From Rhizobium oryzihabitans (GTDB lineage: Bacteria > Pseudomonadota > Alphaproteobacteria > Rhizobiales > Rhizobiaceae), in the NCBI RefSeq assembly GCF_010669145.1, contig NZ_CP048635.1:1868501-1932500 (forward strand): DNA of 64,000 bases, written 5' to 3'. Made by a program: the position numbers and the translations under genes. Position 1 is the first letter of the stretch; each line of letters starts with the position of its first letter. The notes beneath the pieces were generated by a model that worked only from the letters and a program-made list of their open reading frames with translations, searched no databases and had not been told where the DNA came from. Below, one piece after another: positions 44,394 through 52,486 of this stretch.

Positions 44394-45587
44394 ATGCACG
44401 ATCTTCTGCTCCGCAACATCAGGCCCATGGCGGGCGACACCTGCGACATCATGATAAGGCAGGGAAAGATTGCCGGTTTTGGAAAGTTCGAGGCCGAACC
44501 CGGCATGCCGGTCGAGGATGGCAACGGCGCAATCCTCGCGCCCGGCCTCATCGATGCCCACACCCATCTCGACAAGACGACCTGGGGCATGCCCTGGCAT
44601 GAGAACAACCGTGCCGCAATCCTGCGCGGGCGGATCGATTTCGAGCGCGAAAACCGCAGCCAGATCGGCATCGATCCGCACCGCCAGTCCATGCGCCACG
44701 CCATCGGTCTTGCCGCAAACGGCGGCACGCATATTCGCAGCCACGTGGATATCGATCCGACCCACGGCTTGAAGCTTGTTGAAGGCATATGGGAAACGCG
44801 CGAGAAGCTGAAAGGCATCATCGACATCGAGGTCGTTGCTTTCCCGCAGTCCGGCGTCATGGTCATGCCCGGCACGGTGGAACTGCTGGATGAGGCGCTG
44901 AAACAGGGCTGTGAAGTCCTCGGCGGCATCGATCCCTGCGGCATCGATCGCGATCCGAAAGGCCAGCTCGATATCCTCTTTGAACTCGCGGTCAGGCACG
45001 GCGTGCCGATCGACATTCATCTGCATGAGGCTGCCGATCTCGGCGCCTTCACCATGGAGCTGATTTTCGAGCGCATCCGCGCCAACGGCATGGAAGGCAA
45101 GGTTGCCATCAGCCACGCCTTTGCGCTCGGTATGAATGACTATCTCCGGGTCGGCAAGCTGATCGATGAGATCGCCCGGCTCGATGTGGCGATCCTGACG
45201 ACCGGCGCGCCCTCGGCAAATGTGCCGTCTATCATGCGCCTGAAGGAAGCCGGTGTGCGTGTCGGCGGCGGCTGTGACGGCATTCGCGACACCTGGGGTC
45301 CCTGGGGCCAGCCGGATATGCTCGACCGTGCCAAGATCATCGGCATGAAGAACGGTCTGCGCTCGGATATCGAGCTTGCCCACGTCCTGCATGTCGTCTC
45401 GCAGGGCGGTGCCGATGTCATGGGCCTCAAGGATTACGGTCTTGATGTTGGCTGCGCCGCCGATTTCACGCTGCTGACCGGCGAGACCCTGGCCCATGCC
45501 GTTGTCGACATTGCCCCAAGACCGCTGGTCGTCAAGGGCGGGCGTGTCACCGCCAGAGGCGGCAAGGCCGTGGTGGAGGCGCCATGA
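44394..45587 (+). CDS. Cytosine deaminase-like (CodA family) amidohydrolase
   Basis: 397-residue amidohydrolase. The metal-binding HxH is at 56-58 in IDAHTHLDKTTWG, where the LDK signature is typical of cytosine/isocytosine/creatinine deaminase relatives. Further ligands are HLHEAADLG and ISHAFALG, and GGCDGIRDTWGPWGQPDML matches the CodA active-site segment. I start at 44394, where GAGGTGAG lies 4 bases upstream, rather than at GTG 44385. It should act on a cyclic ureide or aminopyrimidine-like compound brought in by the linked importer; the product may pass to the next two enzymes. Confidence 0.85.
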   Translation: MHDLLLRNIRPMAGDTCDIMIRQGKIAGFGKFEAEPGMPVEDGNGAILAPGLIDAHTHLDKTTWGMPWHENNRAAILRGRIDFERENRSQIGIDPHRQSMRHAIGLAANGGTHIRSHVDIDPTHGLKLVEGIWETREKLKGIIDIEVVAFPQSGVMVMPGTVELLDEALKQGCEVLGGIDPCGIDRDPKGQLDILFELAVRHGVPIDIHLHEAADLGAFTMELIFERIRANGMEGKVAISHAFALGMNDYLRVGKLIDEIARLDVAILTTGAPSANVPSIMRLKEAGVRVGGGCDGIRDTWGPWGQPDMLDRAKIIGMKNGLRSDIELAHVLHVVSQGGADVMGLKDYGLDVGCAADFTLLTGETLAHAVVDIAPRPLVVKGGRVTARGGKAVVEAP

Positions 45588-47080
45588 TGACCGTTTCGCT
45601 TCAGTCCCTCGCTCTCGGTGAACGTCCCTCCGGTCGCACGCTGCTCACCGCCAGTTGGGTGGTCGGCCACAAGGACGGGTCTCACCGGCTGCTTAAAAAC
45701 GGCGATGTCGTGTTCGAGAACGGCGAAATCCTTTTCGTCGGGCATGGCTTTCCCGGCGAGGTTGCTCGCCGCGTCGATTTCGGCAATGCCCTGATCAGCC
45801 CCGGCCTGATCGACCTCGATGCCCTTTCCGATCTCGATACGACCATTCTGGGTATCGACAATCACCCCGGCTGGGCGAAGGGCCGTGTCTGGCCGCGCTC
45901 CTATTTCGAGGCGGGTCCCTACGAGATGTATTCCGGGGAAGAGCTTGCCTTCCAGAAGCGTTTCGCCTTCGGCCAGCTTCTCCTCAACGGCATCACCACG
46001 GCGGCACCCATTGCCTCGCTGTTTTACCGTGAATGGGGAGAAACCGTCGCCGAATTCGAAGCCGCAGCCGATGCCGCCGGCGAACTCGGCCTGCGGGTCT
46101 ATCTCAGCCCCGCCTTCCGTTCCGGCGGCATGGTGCTGGAAGAGCCGGGACGCATGGTGCCGGTGTTCGATGAGGAGCGCGGCCTTCAGGGACTGAAGGA
46201 GGCGGTATCGTTTATCGAGCGGCAGACCGGAAGGCACGGCGATCTCGTGCGCGGTATGCTCGCACCTGATCGTGTCGAAACATCCACGCTCGCGTTGATG
46301 CAGAGAACCGATGCCGCCGCCCGTGATCTTGGCTGCAAGTTCCGCCTGCACATGGCGCAGGGCACTATGGAAGTGGACACGGTCCGCAAGCTGCACGGCT
46401 CGACTGCGCCGGTATGGCTCGCCAGGGCCGGCCTCTTGAGCGACCGCCTTATCGCGCCGCACGCCACCAATGCGACGCAGGAAGATCTGGCGCTCTACGC
46501 GGTAAACGGCGTGTCGATCGTCCACTGTCCGCTGGTGTCGGCTAGAAGCGGCAGCACGTTGTCGTCCTTCTCCGCCTGCCGGCAGCTTGGAATAAACATT
46601 GCGATGGGCACCGATACGGCGCCCGCCGACATGCTGATGAACCTGCTTGTCGGTCTCATCACCTGCCGTATCAATGATGGCGCGCCCGACAGGGTCAGAT
46701 CGGCCGATCTGTTTGATGCCGCAACGCTTGGCGGCGCGCGGGCGCTGGGTCGCTCCGATCTCGGGCATCTTTCCAAGGGTGCCCGCGCCGATATCGCGGT
46801 CTTCGATCTCGATGACACGGTGATGGCGCCGAGCGTCGATCCGATCACGACGATTGTCACCGGCGGTTCGGGCAAGATCACGCGCGCGGTGTTTGTCGAT
46901 GGTCGTCTCTCCATGCGGGAGAGACAGGTCGCGAATATCGATATGGCGCGTGCCCGCATTCAGGCGCAGGCGCAGTTCGATGGGCTGATTGCAAAATATC
47001 CCGAGCGAAGCTGGGCCAATCCGCCCGTTTCGGAAATCTTCCCCCCGAGCTACCCGGTGGAGGTGAACGCCAATGGATGA
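45584..47080 (+). CDS. Amidohydrolase-family protein without the HxH motif
   Basis: 498-residue protein of the chlorohydrolase-like amidohydrolase group. The usual PGLIDxHxH strand reads ISPGLIDLDALSD, so both metal-binding His are replaced, by Asp and Leu. Other family positions remain: His in FRLHMAQG, His in IAPHATNAT and the catalytic-type Asp in AMGTDTAPAD. It may bind a single metal or use an altered metal site. ATG 45584 overlaps the preceding stop, so translation is coupled to the CodA-like enzyme. Its last 8 bases overlap the next ATPase gene. Confidence 0.82.
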   Translation: MMTVSLQSLALGERPSGRTLLTASWVVGHKDGSHRLLKNGDVVFENGEILFVGHGFPGEVARRVDFGNALISPGLIDLDALSDLDTTILGIDNHPGWAKGRVWPRSYFEAGPYEMYSGEELAFQKRFAFGQLLLNGITTAAPIASLFYREWGETVAEFEAAADAAGELGLRVYLSPAFRSGGMVLEEPGRMVPVFDEERGLQGLKEAVSFIERQTGRHGDLVRGMLAPDRVETSTLALMQRTDAAARDLGCKFRLHMAQGTMEVDTVRKLHGSTAPVWLARAGLLSDRLIAPHATNATQEDLALYAVNGVSIVHCPLVSARSGSTLSSFSACRQLGINIAMGTDTAPADMLMNLLVGLITCRINDGAPDRVRSADLFDAATLGGARALGRSDLGHLSKGARADIAVFDLDDTVMAPSVDPITTIVTGGSGKITRAVFVDGRLSMRERQVANIDMARARIQAQAQFDGLIAKYPERSWANPPVSEIFPPSYPVEVNANG

Positions 47081-48056
47081 CATGAACCAGTCGGTTATCG
47101 ATGTCCGCAATCTGAAAGTCGAGTTTCCCGGCCGCCGGGGAACGGTGACGGCGCTTTCGGACATCAGCCTTTCCATCCGCCCCGGTGAAATTCTCGGTGT
47201 GGTGGGGGAATCCGGTGCCGGAAAATCCATGACGGGCCTTGCGATACAGGGCCTGCTGGAAAAGCCGGGCCGCATCGCGGATGGCGAGATATGGCTCGGC
47301 TCGCGCCGCATCGACAAACTCGACGACAGGGCGATGGAAAGCATCCGTGGCCGGGAAATCGGCGCGATCTTTCAGGATCCGCTCACCTCGCTCAATCCGC
47401 TGTTCACGGTCGGCGCGCAGCTGGTCGAGACGATCCGGCAGCATCTGCCGCTCTCCAAAAAAGATGCGCAGGCGCGTGCGGTGCAGCTGCTGCGGGATGT
47501 CGGCATTCCGTCTCCGGCAGACCGTATCGATCACTATCCGCATCAATTCTCCGGCGGCATGCGCCAGCGCGTCGTCATAGCGCTCGCACTCGCAGCGTCG
47601 CCGAAGCTGATCATCGCCGACGAACCGACGACGGCGCTTGACGTGTCGATCCAGGCGCAGATCATCTCGCTGCTGCGCAGGCTCTGCAAGGAGAAGCAGA
47701 CCGCCGTTATGCTCGTCACGCATGATATGGGCGTGATCGCCGAGGCTGCCGACCGCGTTGCTGTGCTTTATGCCGGCAGGTTGATCGAGGTTGGTCCGGT
47801 GGAACAGGTTCTGCATGCGCCGAAGCACCCCTATACGCAGGGCCTGATGGCCTCCATTCCCTCGCTTGGCGCGCGGGTGGAACGGCTCAACCAGATCGAC
47901 GGCGCCATGCCGCGTCTCGACGCCATCCCGCCCGGCTGCGCCTTCAATCCGCGCTGCGGATTTTCAGGGCCGCGCTGTCTTCGCGAGCGGCCGGAACTGG
48001 AGGCGGCGGGTGATGGCGCCAGCGCCTGCTGGATGAATGCAGGAGGTACAGCATGA
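47073..48056 (+). CDS. ABC importer ATPase, DppD type
   Basis: 327-residue ATPase with Walker A GESGAGKSMTG, signature [15 protein letters not shown], Walker [11 protein letters not shown] and VTHDM, ending in the oligopeptide-type C-terminal domain (PPGCAFNPRCGFSGPRC). GGTGGAGGTG precedes the ATG. It acts with the DppF-type partner that overlaps its stop. Confidence 0.88.
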   Translation: MDDMNQSVIDVRNLKVEFPGRRGTVTALSDISLSIRPGEILGVVGESGAGKSMTGLAIQGLLEKPGRIADGEIWLGSRRIDKLDDRAMESIRGREIGAIFQDPLTSLNPLFTVGAQLVETIRQHLPLSKKDAQARAVQLLRDVGIPSPADRIDHYPHQFSGGMRQRVVIALALAASPKLIIADEPTTALDVSIQAQIISLLRRLCKEKQTAVMLVTHDMGVIAEAADRVAVLYAGRLIEVGPVEQVLHAPKHPYTQGLMASIPSLGARVERLNQIDGAMPRLDAIPPGCAFNPRCGFSGPRCLRERPELEAAGDGASACWMNAGGTA

Positions 48057-49078
48057 AAACGTCCGTGGTTAAAACGCCCGCACAGAAAACGCCGGCATTG
48101 ACGGTTAAAGGTCTCACCAAGACCTTCGATGTCTCAGCGCCATGGCTCAATCGCGTCATCGAACGGAAGCCCCGGCAGTTCGTGCAGGCGGTGAACGACA
48201 TCGATTTTACGGTGCCGGCTGGCGGCTGTCTCAGCATCGTCGGGGAAAGCGGCTGCGGCAAATCGACGGTTGCCCGGCTGGTGACGGGGCTGTTCCGCCC
48301 AAGCGCCGGTGATTTCCGCTTCGCCAGGGGCCGCAAGGATACGCCGCTTTCGGCGCAGATGATCTTTCAGGATCCCTATGCCTCGCTCAATCCGCGCTGG
48401 CGGGTGAAGAACATCATCGCCGAGCCTATCCGCGAACTGAAACTGCGCGCGACCCGTGCAGAAACCATGGAACGTGTGGAAGAGCTGCTGCGCACAGTCG
48501 GCCTTTCGGCTTCGGACGGCGAAAAGTTTCCGCATGAATTTTCAGGCGGCCAGCGCCAGCGCATCTCGATTGCCCGCGCTCTGGCGAGCGAGCCGGAGTT
48601 TCTGGTCTGCGACGAGCCAACATCCGCGCTCGACGTTTCGGTGCAGGCGCAGGTGCTGAACCTGATGCGATGCCTTCAGGACGAGCTGGGGCTGACCTAT
48701 CTTTTCATCAGCCATGATATGAGCGTCGTTCGCCACATGTCGGATCGTATCGCGGTCATGTATCTCGGCCGCATCGTGGAGGAGGGCGATACGGAGGAGC
48801 TGTTCGCCCGCCCGCGCCACCCCTATACCCAGCTTCTGCTGCAGACCATTCCCAATATCGACGCGCCGCGCCGCGACCGGGAACTGGTTGCCGGTGAAGT
48901 TCCAAGCCCGCTGAAGCCGCCATCCGGCTGCACGTTTCATCCGCGTTGTCCGCTCGCAACGGCACGCTGTTCGGCGGAGGTGCCACAAGTGCGCACGCTT
49001 GCCGGCGGCACGCGCGTCGCATGCCATCTGGTGGAAGAACAGGAAGAACGGGTGGTAGCGGCACGGGAACTCGTCTGA
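48053..49078 (+). CDS. ABC importer ATPase, DppF type
   Basis: 341-residue ATPase with Walker A GESGCGKSTVA, signature [15 protein letters not shown], Walker [17 protein letters not shown] and C-terminal cysteine-rich PPSGCTFHPRCPLATARC. It overlaps the preceding gene by 4 bases (ATGA) and converges on the GntR gene 8 bases away. Confidence 0.88.
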   Translation: MKTSVVKTPAQKTPALTVKGLTKTFDVSAPWLNRVIERKPRQFVQAVNDIDFTVPAGGCLSIVGESGCGKSTVARLVTGLFRPSAGDFRFARGRKDTPLSAQMIFQDPYASLNPRWRVKNIIAEPIRELKLRATRAETMERVEELLRTVGLSASDGEKFPHEFSGGQRQRISIARALASEPEFLVCDEPTSALDVSVQAQVLNLMRCLQDELGLTYLFISHDMSVVRHMSDRIAVMYLGRIVEEGDTEELFARPRHPYTQLLLQTIPNIDAPRRDRELVAGEVPSPLKPPSGCTFHPRCPLATARCSAEVPQVRTLAGGTRVACHLVEEQEERVVAARELV

Positions 49079-49086
49079 CCGGAAGG

Positions 49087-49764
49087 TCAGGCGAGTGCGG
49101 CGCGCAGATCGTGGGAAAGGTCGCGGATTTCGCTAAGATCGAGTTCCGCCTCCACATGTTCCAGGTGATGGGTCATCAGATGTATGGCTTTTGCCGGGTC
49201 GTTGTTGGCAATCGCGTCGACGATTTCCGCATGCTCGTCCGGTCCGCAATTGAAGCGGTCGGTATTGCGGTAAACGGCGGTGATGAGGGAGGAACGCGAA
49301 ATGAGGTCGCGCATGGTGGTGAACAGGAAATCGGAACCCAGCGTTTCCGCAAGCAGCAGGTGGAAGCCGCCGGAAAGCTTGATGATATCCGTGGTGATGT
49401 TGTGAGCATTGGCGAGGCGCTCCTTGGCGACATGGTCGCGAAGCCGCTTCAGATCGGCCTTGGTGGCGGATCTGCACAGGCGCTCGACGACACATTGCTC
49501 CACCGTGCGGCGCACGAAGAACACGTCTCGCGCCTCTTCGACCGATGGTTTCGAAACGAAGGCGCCACGATTGGGCACGATGGTGACGAGACCGTCGCGC
49601 TCCAGCACCGAGAGCGCCTGACGGATACGCGCGCGGCTGACGTTGAAAATCGTCGCCAGCTGCTCCTCTTTCAGCTGCACGCCGGGGCGCAGCCGACGCT
49701 CAGCGATCGACAGCCAGACTTTCTCGACAATTTGCTGCGTGGACTGGCCGTTCTGCTCGGTCAT
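49087..49764 (-). CDS. GntR-family (FCD) transcriptional regulator of the amidohydrolase block
   Basis: 225-residue regulator. The winged helix covers about 10-75 (LKEEQLATIFNVSRARIRQAL; GLVTIVPNRGAFVS), and the FCD domain about 85-215 has the spaced metal/effector residues (GGFHLLLAE, DEHAEIVDAI, HLMTHHLEH). It lies inside the block and is divergent from the flavin-reductase/racemase genes. The ATTGTCAACAAT palindrome in that divergent promoter recurs in front of the importer and permease genes, making this the likely regulator of all three promoters. The inducer is probably the imported compound or a product. Confidence 0.87.
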   Translation of the reverse strand: MTEQNGQSTQQIVEKVWLSIAERRLRPGVQLKEEQLATIFNVSRARIRQALSVLERDGLVTIVPNRGAFVSKPSVEEARDVFFVRRTVEQCVVERLCRSATKADLKRLRDHVAKERLANAHNITTDIIKLSGGFHLLLAETLGSDFLFTTMRDLISRSSLITAVYRNTDRFNCGPDEHAEIVDAIANNDPAKAIHLMTHHLEHVEAELDLSEIRDLSHDLRAALA

Positions 49765-49844
49765 TTGTTTCGCTCTCCATTAGGGTTAGAGAAGCGTGAT
49801 GCCGCCGAAAAAGTCAACTGTTTCAACAGGGTTTTGGTTGCATA

Positions 49845-49871
49845 ATTGTCAACAATATGAAACAATATTGT
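49845..49871. promoter_or_regulatory. Candidate GntR/FCD operator, divergent promoter
   Basis: ATTGTCAACAAT at 49845-49856 followed by the perfect palindrome ACAATATTGT at 49862-49871, between the GntR gene and the flavin-reductase-like gene. It suits simultaneous control of both directions. Confidence 0.65.
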
Positions 49872-49894
49872 GTACTATAAATGGGGCCACTGTC

Positions 49895-50523
49895 ATGGAA
49901 TTCGACTTCACCACGCTTGAGCCGCAGAGCCGTTATCGGCTGCTGACGAATTTTATCGGTCCCCGGCCGATAGCGCTTGTCACGACGCGTTCGGCAGCGG
50001 GCCACAACAACGCGGCCCCGATGAGTTTTTTCAATGTTTTCTCCCATGATCCGCCCATCGTCGTTCTGGGTATCCAGCCGCGTCTGAATGGCGAGGAGAA
50101 GGATACAATGGCCAATATTCGCCGCACCGGCGAGTTTGTCGTCAACATGGTCGATATGACCATCTCCGAACATATGCTCGTCTGCGGCCTCGGCTTCGAC
50201 AGCGAGGTCGACGAACTTTCCATGGCGAAGCTGACGCCTGCGCCCTGCAGCAAGATCGATGCGAGCTTTGCGGCGGAATCGCCCTGCGCCTTCGAATGCC
50301 GCGTCGAGCGTGTGATCGATTACCCGCGCCGCGCGCTGGTTCTGGGGAGGTCGTGCATATGCATGTCCACAGGGACTGCCTCGACAAGGATGGGCATTAT
50401 GTCGATCCGGACCGATACCAGCCGATCGCGCGCCTCCACGCCGACAATTACATCACCTCGGATCGCCAGTTTGTCCTGAAGGCGCCACCGATTACCGACT
50501 TCATCAAGCCAGATGGCAAATGA
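49895..50523 (+). pseudogene. Flavin reductase-like FMN-binding protein, frameshifted
   Basis: About 209 residues if repaired; flavin reductase-like domain with FIGPRPIALVTT, APMSFFNVFSHDPP and TGEFVVNMVD. Such proteins reduce flavin or act as flavoprotein oxygenase components. The frame is lost at GGGG (50344-50347); one added G gives VLGEVVHMHVHRDCL and leads to a stop at 50521-50523. As written, the C-terminal quarter is replaced and reading ends at 50479. It precedes the racemase gene by 22 bases, so they form one operon. Confidence 0.82.
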
Positions 50524-50545
50524 GCGTCCTGAAAGGCGAGCCCGA

Positions 50546-51262
50546 ATGCATATTCGTCTGATCAACCCGAACTCAACCGCCTCCATGACGGCGCAGGCGC
50601 TGGACAGCGCCATGCGTGTCAAACAGGCGCACACGACGATCTCAGCGACAAATCCCCTCGATACGCCCGTCAGCATTGAAGGCGGGGCCGATGAGGCGCT
50701 GGCTGTTCCGGGCATGCTGGAGGAAATCCGCAAGGGTGAACGTCTGGGCGTCGATGCCTATGTCATTGCCTGCTTTGACGATCCGGGCCTGCATGCTGCC
50801 CGGGAAGTGGCGCGTGGCCCCGTCATCGGCATCTGCCAGGCCGGCATTCAGGTGGCCATGACCATCAGCCGCCGTTTTTCCATCATCACGACGCTGCCGC
50901 GCTCAATTCCGATTATCGAAGACCTCGTCGACAATTACGGCGCGCAGCGGCATTGCCGCCGGGTCCGTGCCATCAATCTGCCGGTGCTCGGTCTCGAGGA
51001 GGATCCGCATGCCGCAGAGGCGATGCTGATCCGCGAAATCGAAGCGGCAAAGAAAGAGGATGCGGCAGAAGCCATCATCCTTGGCTGCGCCGGCATGTCG
51101 GCGCTGTGCGACAGGCTGCGCGAGGCAACGGGCGTCCCCGTGATCGATGGCGTCACCGCCGCCGTCAAGCTCGCCGAAGCCCTGGTGGGCGCTGGATACA
51201 GCACATCCAAGGTCAATGCCTATGATTATCCGCGCATCAAGGAGACCAAGCTCGTCGCCTGA
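50546..51262 (+). CDS. Hydantoin/Asp-Glu racemase-family enzyme
   Basis: 238-residue cofactor-independent racemase-family protein. The N-terminal RLINPNSTASMT and two catalytic cysteines, Cys76 (IACFDDPG) and Cys181 (LGCAGMSAL), are as in hydantoin racemase. It would racemise a hydantoin- or amino-acid-like intermediate so that stereospecific hydrolases can use both isomers, which fits the three amidohydrolases in the block. AAGGCGAG lies 5-6 bases before the ATG. Maleate isomerase or another family activity is possible. Confidence 0.82.
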   Translation: MHIRLINPNSTASMTAQALDSAMRVKQAHTTISATNPLDTPVSIEGGADEALAVPGMLEEIRKGERLGVDAYVIACFDDPGLHAAREVARGPVIGICQAGIQVAMTISRRFSIITTLPRSIPIIEDLVDNYGAQRHCRRVRAINLPVLGLEEDPHAAEAMLIREIEAAKKEDAAEAIILGCAGMSALCDRLREATGVPVIDGVTAAVKLAEALVGAGYSTSKVNAYDYPRIKETKLVA

Positions 51263-51269
51263 GTGGACT

Positions 51270-51295
51270 GCGGTTTCGGGAGGGCCCGAAACCGC
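51270..51295. terminator. Hairpin between convergent genes
   Basis: GCGGTTTCGGG (51270-51280) pairs perfectly with CCCGAAACCGC (51285-51295), loop AGGG. There is no U-run, so the terminator role is inferred from its position between converging genes. Confidence 0.6.
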
Positions 51296-51311
51296 GCATC
51301 GGGGAGAGAGG

Positions 51312-51818
51312 TTAGCGGACGTGCTTCAGTTGCAGGCGGGAGACGCCGGCTGCAACGTTCACGCCCGTACCGACTTCGGCGCTGATGGGCTGAAGTGCGA
51401 AGTTCTTGGCGTTACCGCCGATGAGCGCGTTGGCGCCGACACCCACGCCAACGGAAGCTCCGGCGGAAGCGCCGACATAATCACCGCTCAGCGCACCGTC
51501 ACCGATACGGCTGGCGGCGGTGTTGAGCACGATCCAGCTCATGTAGGTCTTACCGGTCACGCCGATATCGAGGCCGAGCTTGCCAATATTGCCGGTATAG
51601 CGCTCGGTCTTGCCGGAGCGCTGACGGAACTGGCAGTCCACGCTTTTGCTGGAGCCGACAACAAGGCCAACGCCGCCGGCGATTTCGCAGGACAGGGTGC
51701 CCACGCGTTCCTTCTGTGCAGTTTCTGTCGCGCGTTTGGAGTTATGCTTTGTTTCGGCGGAAGCGATTGGCGCGAGCGCAAGCGTTGCAATCGCGGTTGC
51801 AAGAACGAATTTCTTCAT
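51312..51818 (-). CDS. Secreted DUF992 protein
   Basis: 168 residues: signal peptide (about 1-21, ending ASA-ETK), then the DUF992 pattern VGTLSCEIAGGVGLVVGSSK, RYTGNIGKLGLDIGVTGK and a glycine/alanine-rich C-terminus (GASAGASVGVGVGANALIGG). The family is common in rhizobia and of unknown function, presumably in the envelope. AGGAG lies 9 bases before the ATG, which overlaps the stop of the BON gene (ATGA), so the two are coupled. Confidence 0.85.
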   Translation of the reverse strand: MKKFVLATAIATLALAPIASAETKHNSKRATETAQKERVGTLSCEIAGGVGLVVGSSKSVDCQFRQRSGKTERYTGNIGKLGLDIGVTGKTYMSWIVLNTAASRIGDGALSGDYVGASAGASVGVGVGANALIGGNAKNFALQPISAEVGTGVNVAAGVSRLQLKHVR

Positions 51819-52138
51819 GGTGTATCACTCCTGTTGTTAGTCACGAGATGAATGCGTGGGGAAGACGCATCCAGGTAAGTCCGCGTCCGCTGACGGATCG
51901 CCAGATCGGCGATGATCGGCCGCGACGCGAAACATTCTGCGATGATGACCGCTCGTTCGAAGGCGGAAAGAGTTTCAACCTCACCGGTTAGGATGATGCG
52001 CCCATCCGAAGATGTGACGGATATGCAGCTGTTTTCCTGCCCATCCGCATAGGCGATCAGCGCCTGCAGCGCGGCGCACAGGCTGACTTCCTGCGGATTG
52101 AAACCCGTCGCCATGTGTGCATCGCCTGAGAGCATCAT
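51815..52138 (-). CDS. BON-domain protein (cytoplasmic)
   Basis: 107 residues with one BON domain (about 20-90; ISVTSSDGRIILTGEVETLS is typical of the family). No signal peptide is evident, unlike OsmY-type BON proteins. GGAGG lies 7 bases before the ATG at 52138. It sits between CsbD and DUF992 genes in a stress-like cluster; role unknown. Confidence 0.7.
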   Translation of the reverse strand: MMLSGDAHMATGFNPQEVSLCAALQALIAYADGQENSCISVTSSDGRIILTGEVETLSAFERAVIIAECFASRPIIADLAIRQRTRTYLDASSPRIHLVTNNRSDTP

Positions 52139-52168
52139 CGTGAAACCTCCTGCCTTGAACATTGGGGA

Positions 52169-52348
52169 TCACTTCAAAGCTTTGGTGATGGTGTCTTTCG
52201 CCTTGCCAAGTTTCTCCTGCGCCCGGCCGGCAATCTTTTCAGCCTTTCCTTCCGCCTGAAGTTTCTCGTTGCCGGTAATCTTGCCGGTGGCTTCCTTGAT
52301 GGTGCCCTTTGCCTGGCGGGCAATACCGTCGATCCGGTTCTTATCCAT
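52169..52348 (-). CDS. CsbD-family stress protein (59 residues)
   Basis: Short highly charged protein with the CsbD pattern: MDKNRIDGIARQAKGTIKEA, then GKITGNEKLQAEGKAEKIAG and a KAKDTITKALK end. CsbD proteins are abundant, probably disordered or helical, and induced by general stress. AAGGAG lies 6 bases before the ATG. The BON gene starts 30 bases downstream. Confidence 0.88.
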   Translation of the reverse strand: MDKNRIDGIARQAKGTIKEATGKITGNEKLQAEGKAEKIAGRAQEKLGKAKDTITKALK

Positions 52349-52486
52349 AACGAACTCCTTCCATCGTTAGATGCTGCCGCTGTTGATAGCGGCATGATGG
52401 AAAGGTAGTCCGGCGCAGGCGCCTTTAGCAGGGCATTAGCTACTAGTTGAACTGGTACAAAATGACCTATTTTCACTCGATCAGGC

